Source: Toxorhynchites rutilus septentrionalis
Lineage: Eukaryota; Arthropoda; Insecta; Diptera; Culicidae
Assembly (NCBI RefSeq): GCF_029784135.1
Contig: NC_073745.1
Location: 65,339,210-65,403,209 of the forward strand
Direction: 5' to 3'
DNA: 64,000 bases
In this document: piece by piece, positions 1 through 10,400 of the stretch
How the letters are laid out: each line of letters begins with the position of its first letter
How positions within the stretch are numbered: position 1 is the stretch's first letter
Notes under the pieces: model-generated
The model's database searches: none
What the model was told of the DNA's origin: nothing
What the model saw: the letters and a program-made list of their open reading frames with translations, nothing else
Made by a program: the position numbers and the translations under genes

Positions 1-2040
1 GTTTGGAAACAAGGGTACGGATTACTCGCCCATTGTAGCTTATTGCCGAGTCGTCTGCGAATAACGACAATGTTCCACCATTTGGCAAAGGTGGAATATC
101 CGAAGTGTATAGGTTATACAATATAGGGCCCAATATACTCCCCTGGGGAACACCAGCGATTATGTTATAGCGTACCGAGAGCGCACCGGCAATGCTGACC
201 TGCGATGTTCTTCCTTGGAGATAGTTCTCGATTGCCTTCACCAAATAGGTTGGGAAATTGAATCTTCGAAGTTTGAATATCAGACCGCTATGCCAGACGT
301 TATCAAAGGCTTTCTCTATGTCCATCATAGCCATGACTGTCGTCTTTGATAGGTTCTTAGATCGCTTGACTAAGTTAGTAACCCTCTGCAACTGGTGGAC
401 TGTGGAATGTCCTCGTCGAAAGCCGAATTGTTCGTCGAGAAGGATGTTGTTCTCCTCAGTGTGTTTGAGTAGTCTGGTGTAGATAACTTTCTCAAACAAT
501 TTGCTAATTGACGAGAGAAGGCTAATCGGGCGATAGCTTGACGGAATTGTGGGATCTTTACCCGGCTTGAGGATTGGCACTACCTTCGACAGCTTCCAAG
601 CAGAAGGGAAATATCCAAGTTCTAGGCAACGATTAAAAAGGTTAACTAGGAGAGTATTTGCTTTTATACCGAGTTTCTTTAGCACGATGTTAAAATGGCT
701 ATCGAAACCAGGAGCCTTCATATTGCGGGTGCTTTTAATAATTTGTTCAATTTCAATTGTGGTAATTTTTTCTCCCTCGGGAAACTCGAATGTCACAGTA
801 GCAAGTTGAGAGATACACTGCTCGATAGTCGCTTCCATCGGACTATCAATAGCCTGTCCTAGTGCATGCGCAGCCTTAAACTGAATCGAAATTGCGTTTG
901 CTTTTTCAGCGGATGTTAGAAACACGTTATTATTTACCGTAAGTGGAGGAACTGGTTTCGGTTTACTTTTCAAAACTTTAGTCAATCGCCAGAAGGGCCT
1001 AGAGTAGTTAGGTAGATTCTTAAGCTCATTTTCAAACTGTCTATTCTTCAGTTTTTCTATCCTTGTTGCAATAACCTTGTTCAATTTTCGATAAATAATT
1101 TTCCTATTCAGATTTCTCGTTCTTTGAAAGTGACGTCTGACACAGTTTCTGAGAGATGTTATACGTTTAGTTTCTTCGTCCAAACTTGTAAATTTACTTG
1201 TAACATGCGTTGTTGGAATAAATCTGCCTTCTGCTTCATTGATGTTATGGGAGAATGTTTGCAGTACATTGTCGATATCTTCCACCGTTTCTAATGGAGT
1301 GTTCTCGTCTACTCGATCTTCCACGTACTGCTGAAACCGAGACCAGTTAGCACGATGATAGTTGCGTTTACGATATTGTTGGTGTTGGTTTGCGGCTTGA
1401 TCTAAATCCAAAACCACTGGAAGGTGGTCGGAGGAAAGATCTGTTATCGCACAGGGCTTGGAACATCCGTCAGCAAAATGTCAAGCGTCGAACCGGCCCC
1501 TGTCGGGGAGTAGAATGTTGGAGTATCCGAATGAAGAATCATGTAGTGTCCTGCCTGGAGATCATCGGCAAGCACTGTTCCATTCTTGTTGTTCCTGTTG
1601 TTCCCCTAGGTTGAGTGACGAGCATTGATATCACCGGCTATTACTAATTTACCACTACGTCGAGTCAGCTTCTGAATGTCATTTTTAAATCTTGTTGAGC
1701 TTCCATCAGAATTCTTGCATTGAATTTGGCAATAAACGGCTATCGTGGTGGTTGGACCATCTGCAGTCATCAGTTCAATGCCGACAGCTTCAATGATAGT
1801 CAGACCAAAATCGGGCATCGTCCTGAACTTGAGCCCTTTACGGATGACTATGGCTACTCCACCTTTAGCAGCCTCAACTCGATCAAGTCTGAAAACGAAG
1901 TGATAAGGTAGACTGAAGTTCACGTTTGGTTTGAGGTGTGTTTCTGTGAGAAAGGCGACGTCTATTCGTTTGTTTTGAAGAAATTAGGTGATTTCCACCT
2001 ATTTGGCCGCCAAAGAGCGGGCATTCCAATTAAGGATGTG
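1..2040 (-). pseudogene. LINE ORF2: AP endonuclease plus reverse transcriptase, broken and truncated by the window edge
   Basis: This would encode the enzyme that nicks target DNA and copies element RNA at the nick. Reading from 2040 downward, the endonuclease starts with 'ILNWNARSL', continues through 'FLTETHLKP' and 'GGVAIVIRKG', and reaches 'VIAGDINARHST', where a TAG at about 1606 replaces the expected Trp codon. Two further stops lie just after the start near 2000. The RT part is clear at 240-560 ('LKPGKDPTIPSSYRPISLL', 'LLDEQFGFRRGHSTVHQL', 'MDIEKAFDNVW') and the catalytic FADD box lies at about 40-60. The thumb and C-terminus fall outside the window. Clade assignment (Jockey versus I) is inferred from motifs only. 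Confidence 0.85.
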
Positions 2041-3217
2041 AAGGATGAATGTTAAGCTGCATGAAGTAATGCATCATCTGCATCATCATTTTTTGTAGAT
2101 CAGCAACGATGGCTGCTAGATGGGCAGTCGACTGGGATAGGGAATCCATAGACTGGTTCGCATTTTGTCTGGAATACGGCTGTTCTGCTTCAGGTGACCA
2201 CTGGTTTGAAAAATCCGAAGGTTGATGATTCGATCTAAGCCCAGGAGGGAGTCTAGATGGAGGTGATTTTCGTGTCTGTCGTTGGCAGGGTAGTGGGAGC
2301 GGAGCAAGATTTGGTACTGCTCTCAGCTGTGGAGGTGATAGTTCGGGAAAGCCATTCAAATCAATAAGTTCTTGCTTCTTCTTCTTATATTGTGCTGGTT
2401 GATTCCTTTTTGTAGCTTCCATCCTGATGCGACGATACTCCTCACGTTTGGGACAAATCATGTCGGTTGACATATGATCTCCTCCACAGTTTTTACATTT
2501 GTAGACATTTACTTCTTTGAGAGGACACTTTTCTGTAAGATGTTGATTTGAGCAAATATTGCAATTTGGCTTCAGATGGCAATTACGAGTACCATGGCCA
2601 AAATTTAAACAGCGCATACACTGCGTAATGCTCCGGTTGGGTCCTTTATACAACTCCCATTTGATTCTCAAGCTGCTGATTTAACGAATGGCTTGCAATG
2701 CACCTAGTGATGTGCTACCTTTAGCAAAATGTACCAAATATAGGCAGTCACAATATTGTTTCTCTTGATTTCGTCGGTTCATAGGGAAAATTGCCTGTGG
2801 TTGCAGTTTATATATATCGCGAAGTTCCGCTTCAATGTCCTCGGTTGCCATGACATGAAGCCCTCTGATAACTACTTTGAATGGCTTCTCGGCTGCTATG
2901 TCGTGTGTGTAAAATTCAATGCTGGCCTTAGTCAAATACGTTTTAACTTTGTTATAATGTTCGCGGGTTGATGTCACAATTTTTATTCCCATCCTTGTAA
3001 GTTGGTACTCAGCGTTTACGCTGATCGCTTGTATTGTCCGCTTCAGATTTTCCAGGGGACACGATTTCACTATCAAAGGGGGCATCTTTTGTTTTATCGG
3101 GTGATTGCTCGTTGTATTTTTCTCGGGTTCTGCGTTAATGGTTGTCATTTCTCGAACGGACGGATGGTCTTCTTCCGCATCTGCTAAGATCGCAAATCGG
3201 TTCCTGTTCCAGTTTGA
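2030..3217 (-). pseudogene. LINE ORF1 (gag-like nucleic-acid-binding protein) with one in-frame stop
   Basis: ORF1 proteins of this group coat element RNA in the cytoplasm and help bring it to chromatin. The N-terminal half (3148-2681; the frame is open upstream to about 3217) contains the stretch 'KPFKVVIRGLH' typical of the PRE_C2HC domain. A TAA at 2681-2683 interrupts the frame, and reading continues in the same frame into three zinc knuckles: CMRC...GH...C, CNIC...H...C and CKNC...H...C. The C-terminal half is Pro/Gln-rich and ends at 2030. Total length would be about 370-390 residues, usual for this class. Confidence 0.85.
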
Positions 3218-3390
3218 TTAGGCTAACGGTGGCGGACGAATAGAATCGCTGCTGTAACGTTCGTTAGGACTTTCCTTTGAATCGTCAAGATGTATGCTTT
3301 TTTTCTTTCTCTTTCCTCCCATTTTCACTTTCAAACTTCACTACACGCTGTCTACCGCTGTTCTTGTTGTTCTTATTGCTGATATTGTTA

Positions 3391-3410
3391 CTGCTGCTGC
3401 TGCTGCTGCT
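3391..3410. repeat. Short CTG trinucleotide run in the LINE leader
   Basis: Six to seven CTG units in a row, in the presumed 5' leader of the minus-strand LINE. It is too short and too deep in mobile DNA to suggest a function. Confidence 0.8.
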
Positions 3411-3809
3411 CGTTGCTTCGCTGCTCACTTGCTTGCGAACGAGAAAAGATGCCGTTTGACGCGGAAATAAAAACACAGAAACAGCGCAAGGAACGATAGG
3501 AAAACCACACAACGATATTCAAGTTGGATTACCACTGGTGGGGTCCAATCTTGGATCGAGGCGCAGCGAAAGTAAACTGAACTGGACTGCTCAGCAGTCC
3601 GATGTCGAATGATAACCGCAGCGCCGAACTGCGAGCGCTTTTATAGCATGGCTCAACAGCTTTCCTTCTTCTGATTGGTCTATAGCTCTCATGGCATGTT
3701 ACTCATATATCTTCCTATTATTATAATTTTTTTTTATTTTCGCCAAATGAGCTTTGAGGAATAAAGTGATAAATTTTAAATCATCATTTTCTATACTCTA
3801 CCCTGAACT

Positions 3810-4320
3810 CTACACTGTTCATTGGTGCGTAGTGTGTTGGAATACGGAGTACAAGATTGGGCACCGTTCCATGTAGTCCACATAAATCGGATAGAGCGAG
3901 TCCAAAAACATTTTATTCGGTATGCTCTTCGGAACCTAAACTGGAGCGATAGGACGAATCTGCCAGTGTATGAAAGCCGTTGTTTGCTGATTGACCTGCC
4001 AACATTAGCAAGTAGACGAGTGCTTCTTTAGCGATTACTCGTCTTTGACGTCTTGACAGATCGCATCGATTGTTCAGACATATTAGCGAAACTACGTTTC
4101 AACGCACCTCTTCGAGTGACGCGGCAATCAGAATTTCTCCGCCGATCGAATCACCGCACCACCTATGGTATGAACAAACCGTTGGACGTCTGTTGTAGCA
4201 AGTTCAACGAAGTGTCTTATATGTTTGACGTTGGTATATCAAAGAATGTGTTTAGGCTTAGACTTAGTAATTAATTATATCTGTACGATTTTTTTTATGT
4301 CGAAGATAAACAAACAAACA
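3810..4320 (+). pseudogene. 3' terminal fragment of another LINE ORF2 (plus strand) with its tail
   Basis: The translation 'RSVLEYGVQDWAPFH...RIERVQKHFIRYALRNLNW...YESRCLLIDLPTLASRR' is the conserved C-terminus that follows the RT in insect LINE ORF2. One frameshift near 4030 moves the end ('DRIDCSDILAKL' to 'MFDVGISKNVFRLRLSN') into a second frame, stopping at 4272-4274. A short 3' UTR ends in repeated 'taaacaaacaaaca', the usual kind of LINE tail. It is truncated at its 5' side and lies next to, but in the opposite orientation from, the first LINE. Confidence 0.8.
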
Positions 4321-4796
4321 ACATAAGCGTTACGAGTATTGTTGTCTTTTGTGTAGTATTTATGTGAATCTGGATTTCCTACAATGCCGCTGATGGAAAC
4401 AAAACACCGTAACAGAGTGATTATCGAAGATGTCATGAGGTGTTCTACAACGTCCTCAAGAATAACGATTTTGGCTGAAAACGTTCAAGCATAGGTGCCA
4501 TACTGACTTGACATTTTTTTTATATCTTTTTTGCAATCAAATACAAGTATAAAATCTTTTTTTTTGCGAATATAAATTGAAAACAGGTTGTATTTTTTTA
4601 CTATTTTGCTGATATTCTACAGACAATCTTCCGAAATACGGATAGGGGGGAAAGCACTGGGATTAATTTTCGTAAAGGGGGGAATGGAGCAAAAAAGGTT
4701 GAAAGCCACTGCTATAGAGGCTTTAAATTTCATAGTTCATTTGTCTCTAGTGTCTGCACGATTTTCCCAGGTTCCTACGTTTAGGAGACCGTGTTG
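4321..4796. other. Stretch without recognised gene
   Basis: AT-rich sequence between repeats. I see no long ORF with recognisable motifs. Confidence 0.5.
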
Positions 4797-5110
4797 AGGC
4801 AACATATTCTAGTCTGCACAAAGACAAGCGAGTACAAAAAGTACTCGCAGTTTGCATTTATTTGCAAAGCCGATTTCCCCAGATATCTTGGTTTTGAAGT
4901 CTGTGTTAGGCAAACACATTCCAGTCGGAACAAAAATGTCCCCGATCTGCATGTATTTGCAATGCCAATTTCCCCACGCTCCTTGGATTAAAAGTCTGTG
5001 TTAGGGAAACACATTTCAATCGGAACAAAAATACTCCCGACTTTCATGTATACGCAATGCCGATTTCCCCAAGGCTGCTTGGTTTGGATGGCTGTGTTGG
5101 GGAAACCGTA
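4797..5110. repeat. Three to four imperfect tandem units of about 95-115 bp
   Basis: Each unit contains, in order, a version of 'cacattccagtcggaacaaa', a pyrimidine-rich middle, 'gcaatgccgatttcccc', and 'gtctgtgttagg'. Units start near 4797, 4912, 5005 and 5101, the last only partial. The array merges with the repeat that follows, and its last unit also appears inverted near 34320-34390, so it belongs to that dispersed family. Confidence 0.75.
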
Positions 5111-5960
5111 AATCGGGCCAATCAAAACAAGGCAGTTAGGGCGTTTAGATAACGCTTGACATTTTACAGTAATTCAATTGTTTATCTAATGAAAAATAAC
5201 ATTTTATTAATTGCTTTGGGCTATTTGTTGCGGGATTTCGGATTATGTACATGTGCACACGATCGTAGTATGAACAAGACTCCTTTATTCATTCTTACTT
5301 AGTTTACACGTTAGTTCTTAAATCTAGTACTGCGCTAGCTAATTGCGCATGGTGGGAGAAACCTGGAACAATCAATAGCCAATCAGAACGATGTAGAAAG
5401 CAAAGACAAATACCAATATGCTTACGCCAACGCGCTGCTGGTAGGTCTTGCTGTGCGCTATCGTGTGTGGTAAGGAAAGGGGCAAGAAGGAAAAATAACT
5501 GCAGGACGCATTGTATACGTCCTATGAAATTCGATACCATGGGAGTGTAGCGATTTATGACTTGGGACTAGATGCATTGGGACACCAGTGTTCTCATTAT
5601 GTTGCAACACTTGCGAGGTATAGAAATGTTCAGCTACAATCGATTAGCTGTGAAATGACATGAGCCAACGCGGATATGCCATGTAATGAAATTTGAATAA
5701 GCGCATCAAGTGCATGTATGGGAATCAGCAGAAACTAAGTCAACTCTGTTTCTAGCGAAACATTAAGATCAGTTATTTATGATCTTTGGAAAATCTGTTA
5801 CAGTATACCCTAGCAATTGATGCAAACATCTTTCCGATCGAGTAAGAAATGTTTAAGTTATAAGCATTCGGAATCTTTCATTTTTTCCTGCATGTTCTGT
5901 GTTTAGGTTTTCATTTTACCCCCATATACTCCGGTTAGACGTAGTCCCACGTCAAAAAAT
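5100..5960 (+). mobile_element. Dispersed repeat ending in 'gacgtagtcccacgtc', interrupted by an LTR-like insertion
   Basis: From 'cgggccaatcaaaacaaggc' (5111) through 'attttacagtaattca' to 5220, and again from about 5815 to 5955, the sequence matches the two repeats at 33660-34395. It ends in the same 'ggttagacgtagtcccacg' motif. The gap is filled by foreign DNA. No ORF of note. A non-autonomous element, but its class is not clear. Confidence 0.7.
5226..5609 (-). mobile_element. Probable solo LTR inserted in the repeat
   Basis: The segment starts 'tgttgcggg' and ends 'tgttgcaaca', so it has TG...CA ends. On the minus strand it carries an AATAAA signal near 5290 followed by about 60 bp to the end, the usual R/U5 layout. 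No internal retroelement sequence adjoins it. A clean target duplication was not found (flanks ctatt and cttgc), so the boundaries and the identity are tentative. Confidence 0.45.
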
Positions 5961-6585
5961 AATATTCAGAAAAAAATATTTTTTTCCTGCATAGAGCCAC
6001 CATATTCAGTATTAAATATATGGTAATTGGTATCCTAACGGTATCATATATAGTTTACAACCTATTCTCATGCCTACCAAGTTTTTTTTTTCATAATTTC
6101 ATCTAAATCGATCGGGGAAAATCTGATGAAAATTGATCTCCGGTCGTAAATAACGTAAATCCCAAATACGCATTTTCGTAGCACTTAAAAATCCCAAAAA
6201 ACTGCAAACAACACGGCAACAACAATGCAGAAGATAACTAAGTACCCATTTACGCATTGATAAAATACGAAGACGCTACCACTTCGTCAGGTGAAACTAT
6301 GGAACGGAAACCTTGTTTGTACGATGGTGCAAACATTATCACGCATACGGTATTGGCGGAGCTTACAATCTGTACCAAGGCACCGACCGGGTAATTCGGA
6401 TGGAACTAATTTGTTGGCGACAAATGTACCCTTGTCAGAATAAATCATTGCACAAAATTGTATTACAATTGGTTTTAGGATAAACTTTTTTGACTTATGA
6501 TACAGACCACTAGTGTATCATTATATCATCCAATAATCAAAAAGAATCTTTTCTTACAACTACTTTTTCGACGACTTTTTTGTAG
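5961..6585. other. Non-coding; probable end of an intron upstream of the zinc-finger exon
   Basis: No recognisable protein is encoded. The last bases 'acgacttttttgtag' form a good 3' splice site for the following exon, so this stretch is probably intronic. The matching upstream exon is not visible here. Confidence 0.5.
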
Positions 6586-7057
6586 GAAAACAATTCGCTG
6601 CCTCCAACGCGCTGACGGTACATCTTCGCTCGCACAGTGGCGAGCGTCCGTACGTTTGCACCGAGTGCGACAAACGATTCTCCCGCCAGGAAACCCTCAC
6701 GATTCACAGGAACCGCAAGCATCTGAACGACAAGCCCCATGCGTGTATGCTCTGTCCGGCGACCTTTGTCACCACCTGTGGCCTCACGGCGCACATGAAG
6801 AGTGAACACGGCGATCGGTACTACCACATGTGTCCAACGTGTGGAAAAGTGTTTGCATCAATGCAGAGTTTGAAGGTGAAGTTTACAAAAAACAAGAGTT
6901 TATATTTTTACCTTCACGATTAATTTCACAGCATCACCAGAAAACCCATCTCAAGGAGGGAGAAACAGAGGAAGATGAACATCAGCCAATGATCCAATTC
7001 GTCGTCGAGCAAGAAATTGTAGTGAAACAAACCGCGGATACGTTAGAGCGAACGTAG
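6586..7057 (+). CDS. C2H2 zinc-finger protein, last two exons of a larger gene
   Basis: Probable nuclear DNA-binding protein; the target is unknown. Exon 6586-6875 opens at a 3' splice site ('ttttttgtag') and starts mid-finger with 'KQFAASNALTVHLRSH'. It then encodes two full fingers ('YVCTECDKRFSRQETL...H' and 'HACMLCPATFVTTCGL...H') and the start of a third. A 56-nt GT-AG intron (6876-6931) splits that third finger exactly; joining the exons restores C-x2-C-x12-H-x3-H, which supports the splice model. The second exon (6932-7057) ends in an acidic tail 'EGETEEDEHQPMIQFVVEQ' and a TAG stop. The first Cys pair of the opening finger and everything before it must lie on an upstream exon, not found in the 6.5 kb to the left, which is mostly mobile DNA. 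The gene could therefore continue outside the window or be a truncated remnant. Confidence 0.8.
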
Positions 7058-7456
7058 TCGTCATCAGTGAAAACTTGAAACTTGTGATAAACACTAACGT
7101 GTGAAATGAACTGCAATAGTCGGAATTTCTTTCTAAGAAAATATTTTTTTTTGTACTGAAATTAAAAGGTTTTATTTTCTTAAGTCAACCATTTATGTCA
7201 GTGCTCGATGCATAATCTATTTTTTTGTAAATAATTTGTTTTTTTTTCATTCAAAAAATCACCTTTTGCGGCGTTTCAACGCTTAAAGTGCGTTTAAATG
7301 TCAAATCAACACTTTTCTGTCGAAAAGAAATCTCCTGTAAACTTGAGAGAAAAAATGCATCCCAACCTATAGTTATAGTTAGTCAATGTGATCCACGCAC
7401 ACAAGAAACTTAAGCCAAATTTAGACAACAGTCATATTGCCGTCCGACGCTTTCTT
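7058..7456. other. Convergent 3' region between the zinc-finger gene and Ddi1
   Basis: The two genes end tail to tail only 400 bp apart. An ATTAAA-type signal for the plus strand and an AATAAA for the minus strand lie close together near 7160-7175, so the two 3' UTRs may overlap. No ORF here. Confidence 0.5.
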
Positions 7457-10400
7457 TTATCCTAACTTCGAAAATAGACCCGAAGTGGCCTTGATTTTGT
7501 CTCCGTTGGCTGCCCTGAGTTCGGTGATAACCATCTGCCGGCTGAATCCCATCGATTCCAGCTCGACAACATCCATCTCGGTGAACTGGTCGGTTGGCAG
7601 CAGCACTAGCGGGACGTCATCCGCTGGTGCCGGTGGCAGCGGTGGTTGTGGCTGCCCACCTGTTGAAGTTGGTGTGCCGCTACTGCTGCTAGCGCTGCCG
7701 CCGGTGTTATTGTTGCCACTGCTCGTTGATGCTGCAAACAAAATTTGTCTAGTGTAGTGAGTTGGAAAAGAAGACACACTTTTGTACAAAGTGCGTTTCA
7801 AAGGGTTCATTACTGTAAGCATTCAAGGAATGAGTAAACGTCTTGTTACTAAAACTCTTCAAAATATGACCCTTGGACAACAGCTGCCAGTGTTTTTCTA
7901 TAATACATCGGTTCCCTGGAACTCTTCGCGCCGAAGGCTGTTCATACGGAACCTCAATCACCGTATTTCCTAGAGAAGATACTGGAAATATTGAGTACTT
8001 TATCCAGGCGTTGTTGCGTCATCATCTTTGTCTGTGTCAGTGTCTTAGAATATCAACAAATATTCACGAGTAACGAATATGATTTTATTTCAGTGTAAAT
8101 GACTGTTTTTCCAACTTGAAACACATTGCCCTCATTATATTAATCCGCGTTGACGGCATTGAGCTTTGTATTACGAAATGGGGGAGTAGGCATGACAATA
8201 TGGGTTTGCAGAAGGAAAGAACACACTTTTAAACTTAAAATTATGAATGAAAATTATTTTTCTCAAATCAAATTAGTACTCCATGTAAATTAAAATCACT
8301 TTTGCTTGCAAGTAGTGAAAAAATATCATACAAAAATTGTGTCTAAACATAATTTTATATTATAATGGTAAGTTTTGGAGAGAATATCTGAAAATTCATA
8401 GAAAATAGTTTGAATTAGGGTCAGAACAACGTACTTCTAGGAGGAAAATAACGCCAAGAAAAAAATTTCATACAAACTTTAGCAATTTAAAATTGCCTCA
8501 GGGCCGACTAATCTGATAGAGAATAGTTGGCCTCATACAAACTTATGTCGTATCCAAATGTCGACAACATTCCGCCATCAACGCGAATGACAATAACAAA
8601 CGAGTTCATTTTGTTCATATCGCTGATGAATGAACAAATTTGCTCAAATGAATGAATGTGGCGTTGAGTGGGGTTCATAACTTCGCTGTTATTTATACTT
8701 TAAATTTCAAGAGCAATAAATTGATGTTCATCACATTCGAAACGATATTTTCTGACATTGATTTTTTGTCAAAATTCTAAAATAAAAAAAAAATATTCAG
8801 GCTGGATCTTTTAGAGAACGAATACGCCAGAGTTCGATGAAACGAATTTTGCAAGAAATCGCGCATGATTTTGTTTGGCGAGACGGTAACAACGGCATAA
8901 ATAAAAACCAACCGCACACGGTTGCCTCAGATTGAAAGTAAACAACAGCTGATGTTCATTTGGCTAAAATGAAATTTAATTATCGCATCTTGAATAATCA
9001 AGATGAAAATGACACTGGGTGGAAAAATAAACTTCAAAACATATAGAACAACAAAAGTTCATTTGCTCATATTCACTGGTTGTCTGGATCTGTCATTTTG
9101 ATTTTCGTTTGGAATATATAGGCTTTCGATGCAACCCAGCCCGAAAATCTATGCATTTGAGCTTGGCGAAGATTTTTTTTTCTCTATTATAGTGACTTTT
9201 AACACATTTCGGCAGGTTCGTCACTTTTACGTCCATTTTGGAAGAATGTCGGGAATGAGAATTGAACTTGTGATCTCTGTGTGAGATGTATGGATGTTAC
9301 CACTACGCCAGATCGCCTCCGCTTAGCGAAGATGCTTTTTTCCAACATTGGTCTGTGTCCTTTTACATTGCTCAATACCTGGCAATTCCTTCAATGAGTT
9401 TTATTCTTTAGTCCGTAAGAATACTTTAGCTAACTGGCAGTGCAAATGGAAGGAAGATGAACTGATATTTCTGGCATGATTTGAGGAAGGAACTCGAGGT
9501 CAAGCTGAGCCGAAACATTGGAGACCGAACACGCGCGATTTGGGGTGTTCGTGGGTCATTGAAAATCCATCTTGCTACAGTTTCAACCAGGATACTCAGA
9601 AAAGTACGTGAAATTACTGGAAGACTTTCTGGTACCATTTACCTAGGATTTTAGGCCTGAAAACTTCACTTTTCAGCAATACAATGCAGCCATCCATGTC
9701 AGTAAAAGAAGTATACAGAGGTTTTCGGAGCGAGACATCAACGTCTTGGACTGGCCAGCACGTAGTCCAGACCTAAATCCAACTGAGAATCTTTAGGGAA
9801 TTCTTGCACGACGTGTGTAAAGTGGTGGAAGACAGTACGGAATAGTTCGGGAACTAGAAGCTGCTGCAACGCTTGAAATTCTCGTTAATACAATGCCCAA
9901 CAGAATTTTCGAAACTATTCGCAAGAAAGGAAAGCAAACCATTATTGACACACTGAAGCACTGAAAAAGGTACAGGAAACCCCATTTTTTGCGGTTTTTT
10001 GTGCGTTATATTAAAAGAAGCATATTTGTCGAAGTTATCGTCCATTTATTTTCTTTCGATGGTTTGTGTTGGGAGGACAACCCTGACGAGCAACGTACAT
10101 CGAGTCGGAGGCTCGCCATCTGACAGCTGTCAGATCGGATGTCGACCGTGCTCGATAAGAGGAGACATCGCTCAACTCTTTCTCTTGTGCGTGGCACGTC
10201 ATCGGGAAAGGCCACGTTTATAGATCGCACATAGTCTCATATTTTAATAAAGTTTTAATTTGTTTGTTGTATAACCGCGTGCATTTTTATTACAACAAAG
10301 TGGCGACGAGTATTATCGGTGTCGGTTTTGCGCGTCAGTGATCCGATTTTGCCAAGTTTTGTCGGAAATACGTTCGCGAAATAAAAAGTAAGGTTACCCG

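Larger units (their letters stand above)
1..3600 (-). mobile_element. Degenerate Jockey/I-like non-LTR retrotransposon (LINE), 3' end outside window
   Basis: On the minus strand, starting near 3600, there is a 5' leader, then a gag-like ORF1 (about 3217-2030), then an ORF2 with endonuclease (from about 2040) and reverse transcriptase that runs off the left edge. This order is typical of the Jockey/I group of insect LINEs. Several in-frame stops show the copy is dead. The exact 5' end cannot be fixed; the leader at 3220-3600 has no ORF and holds a short CTG run. Confidence 0.85.

Noticed and set aside
3277..3459. 60-codon Leu-rich ORF that looks like a membrane segment
   Set aside because: It is the CTG/CTT-rich LINE leader read in the plus strand.
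5226..5609. Full LTR retrotransposon
   Set aside because: Only one LTR-like unit and no internal region or partner LTR in the window; kept as a tentative solo LTR.
6537..6827. 96-codon minus-strand ORF
   Set aside because: Antisense to the zinc-finger exon at 6586-6875.
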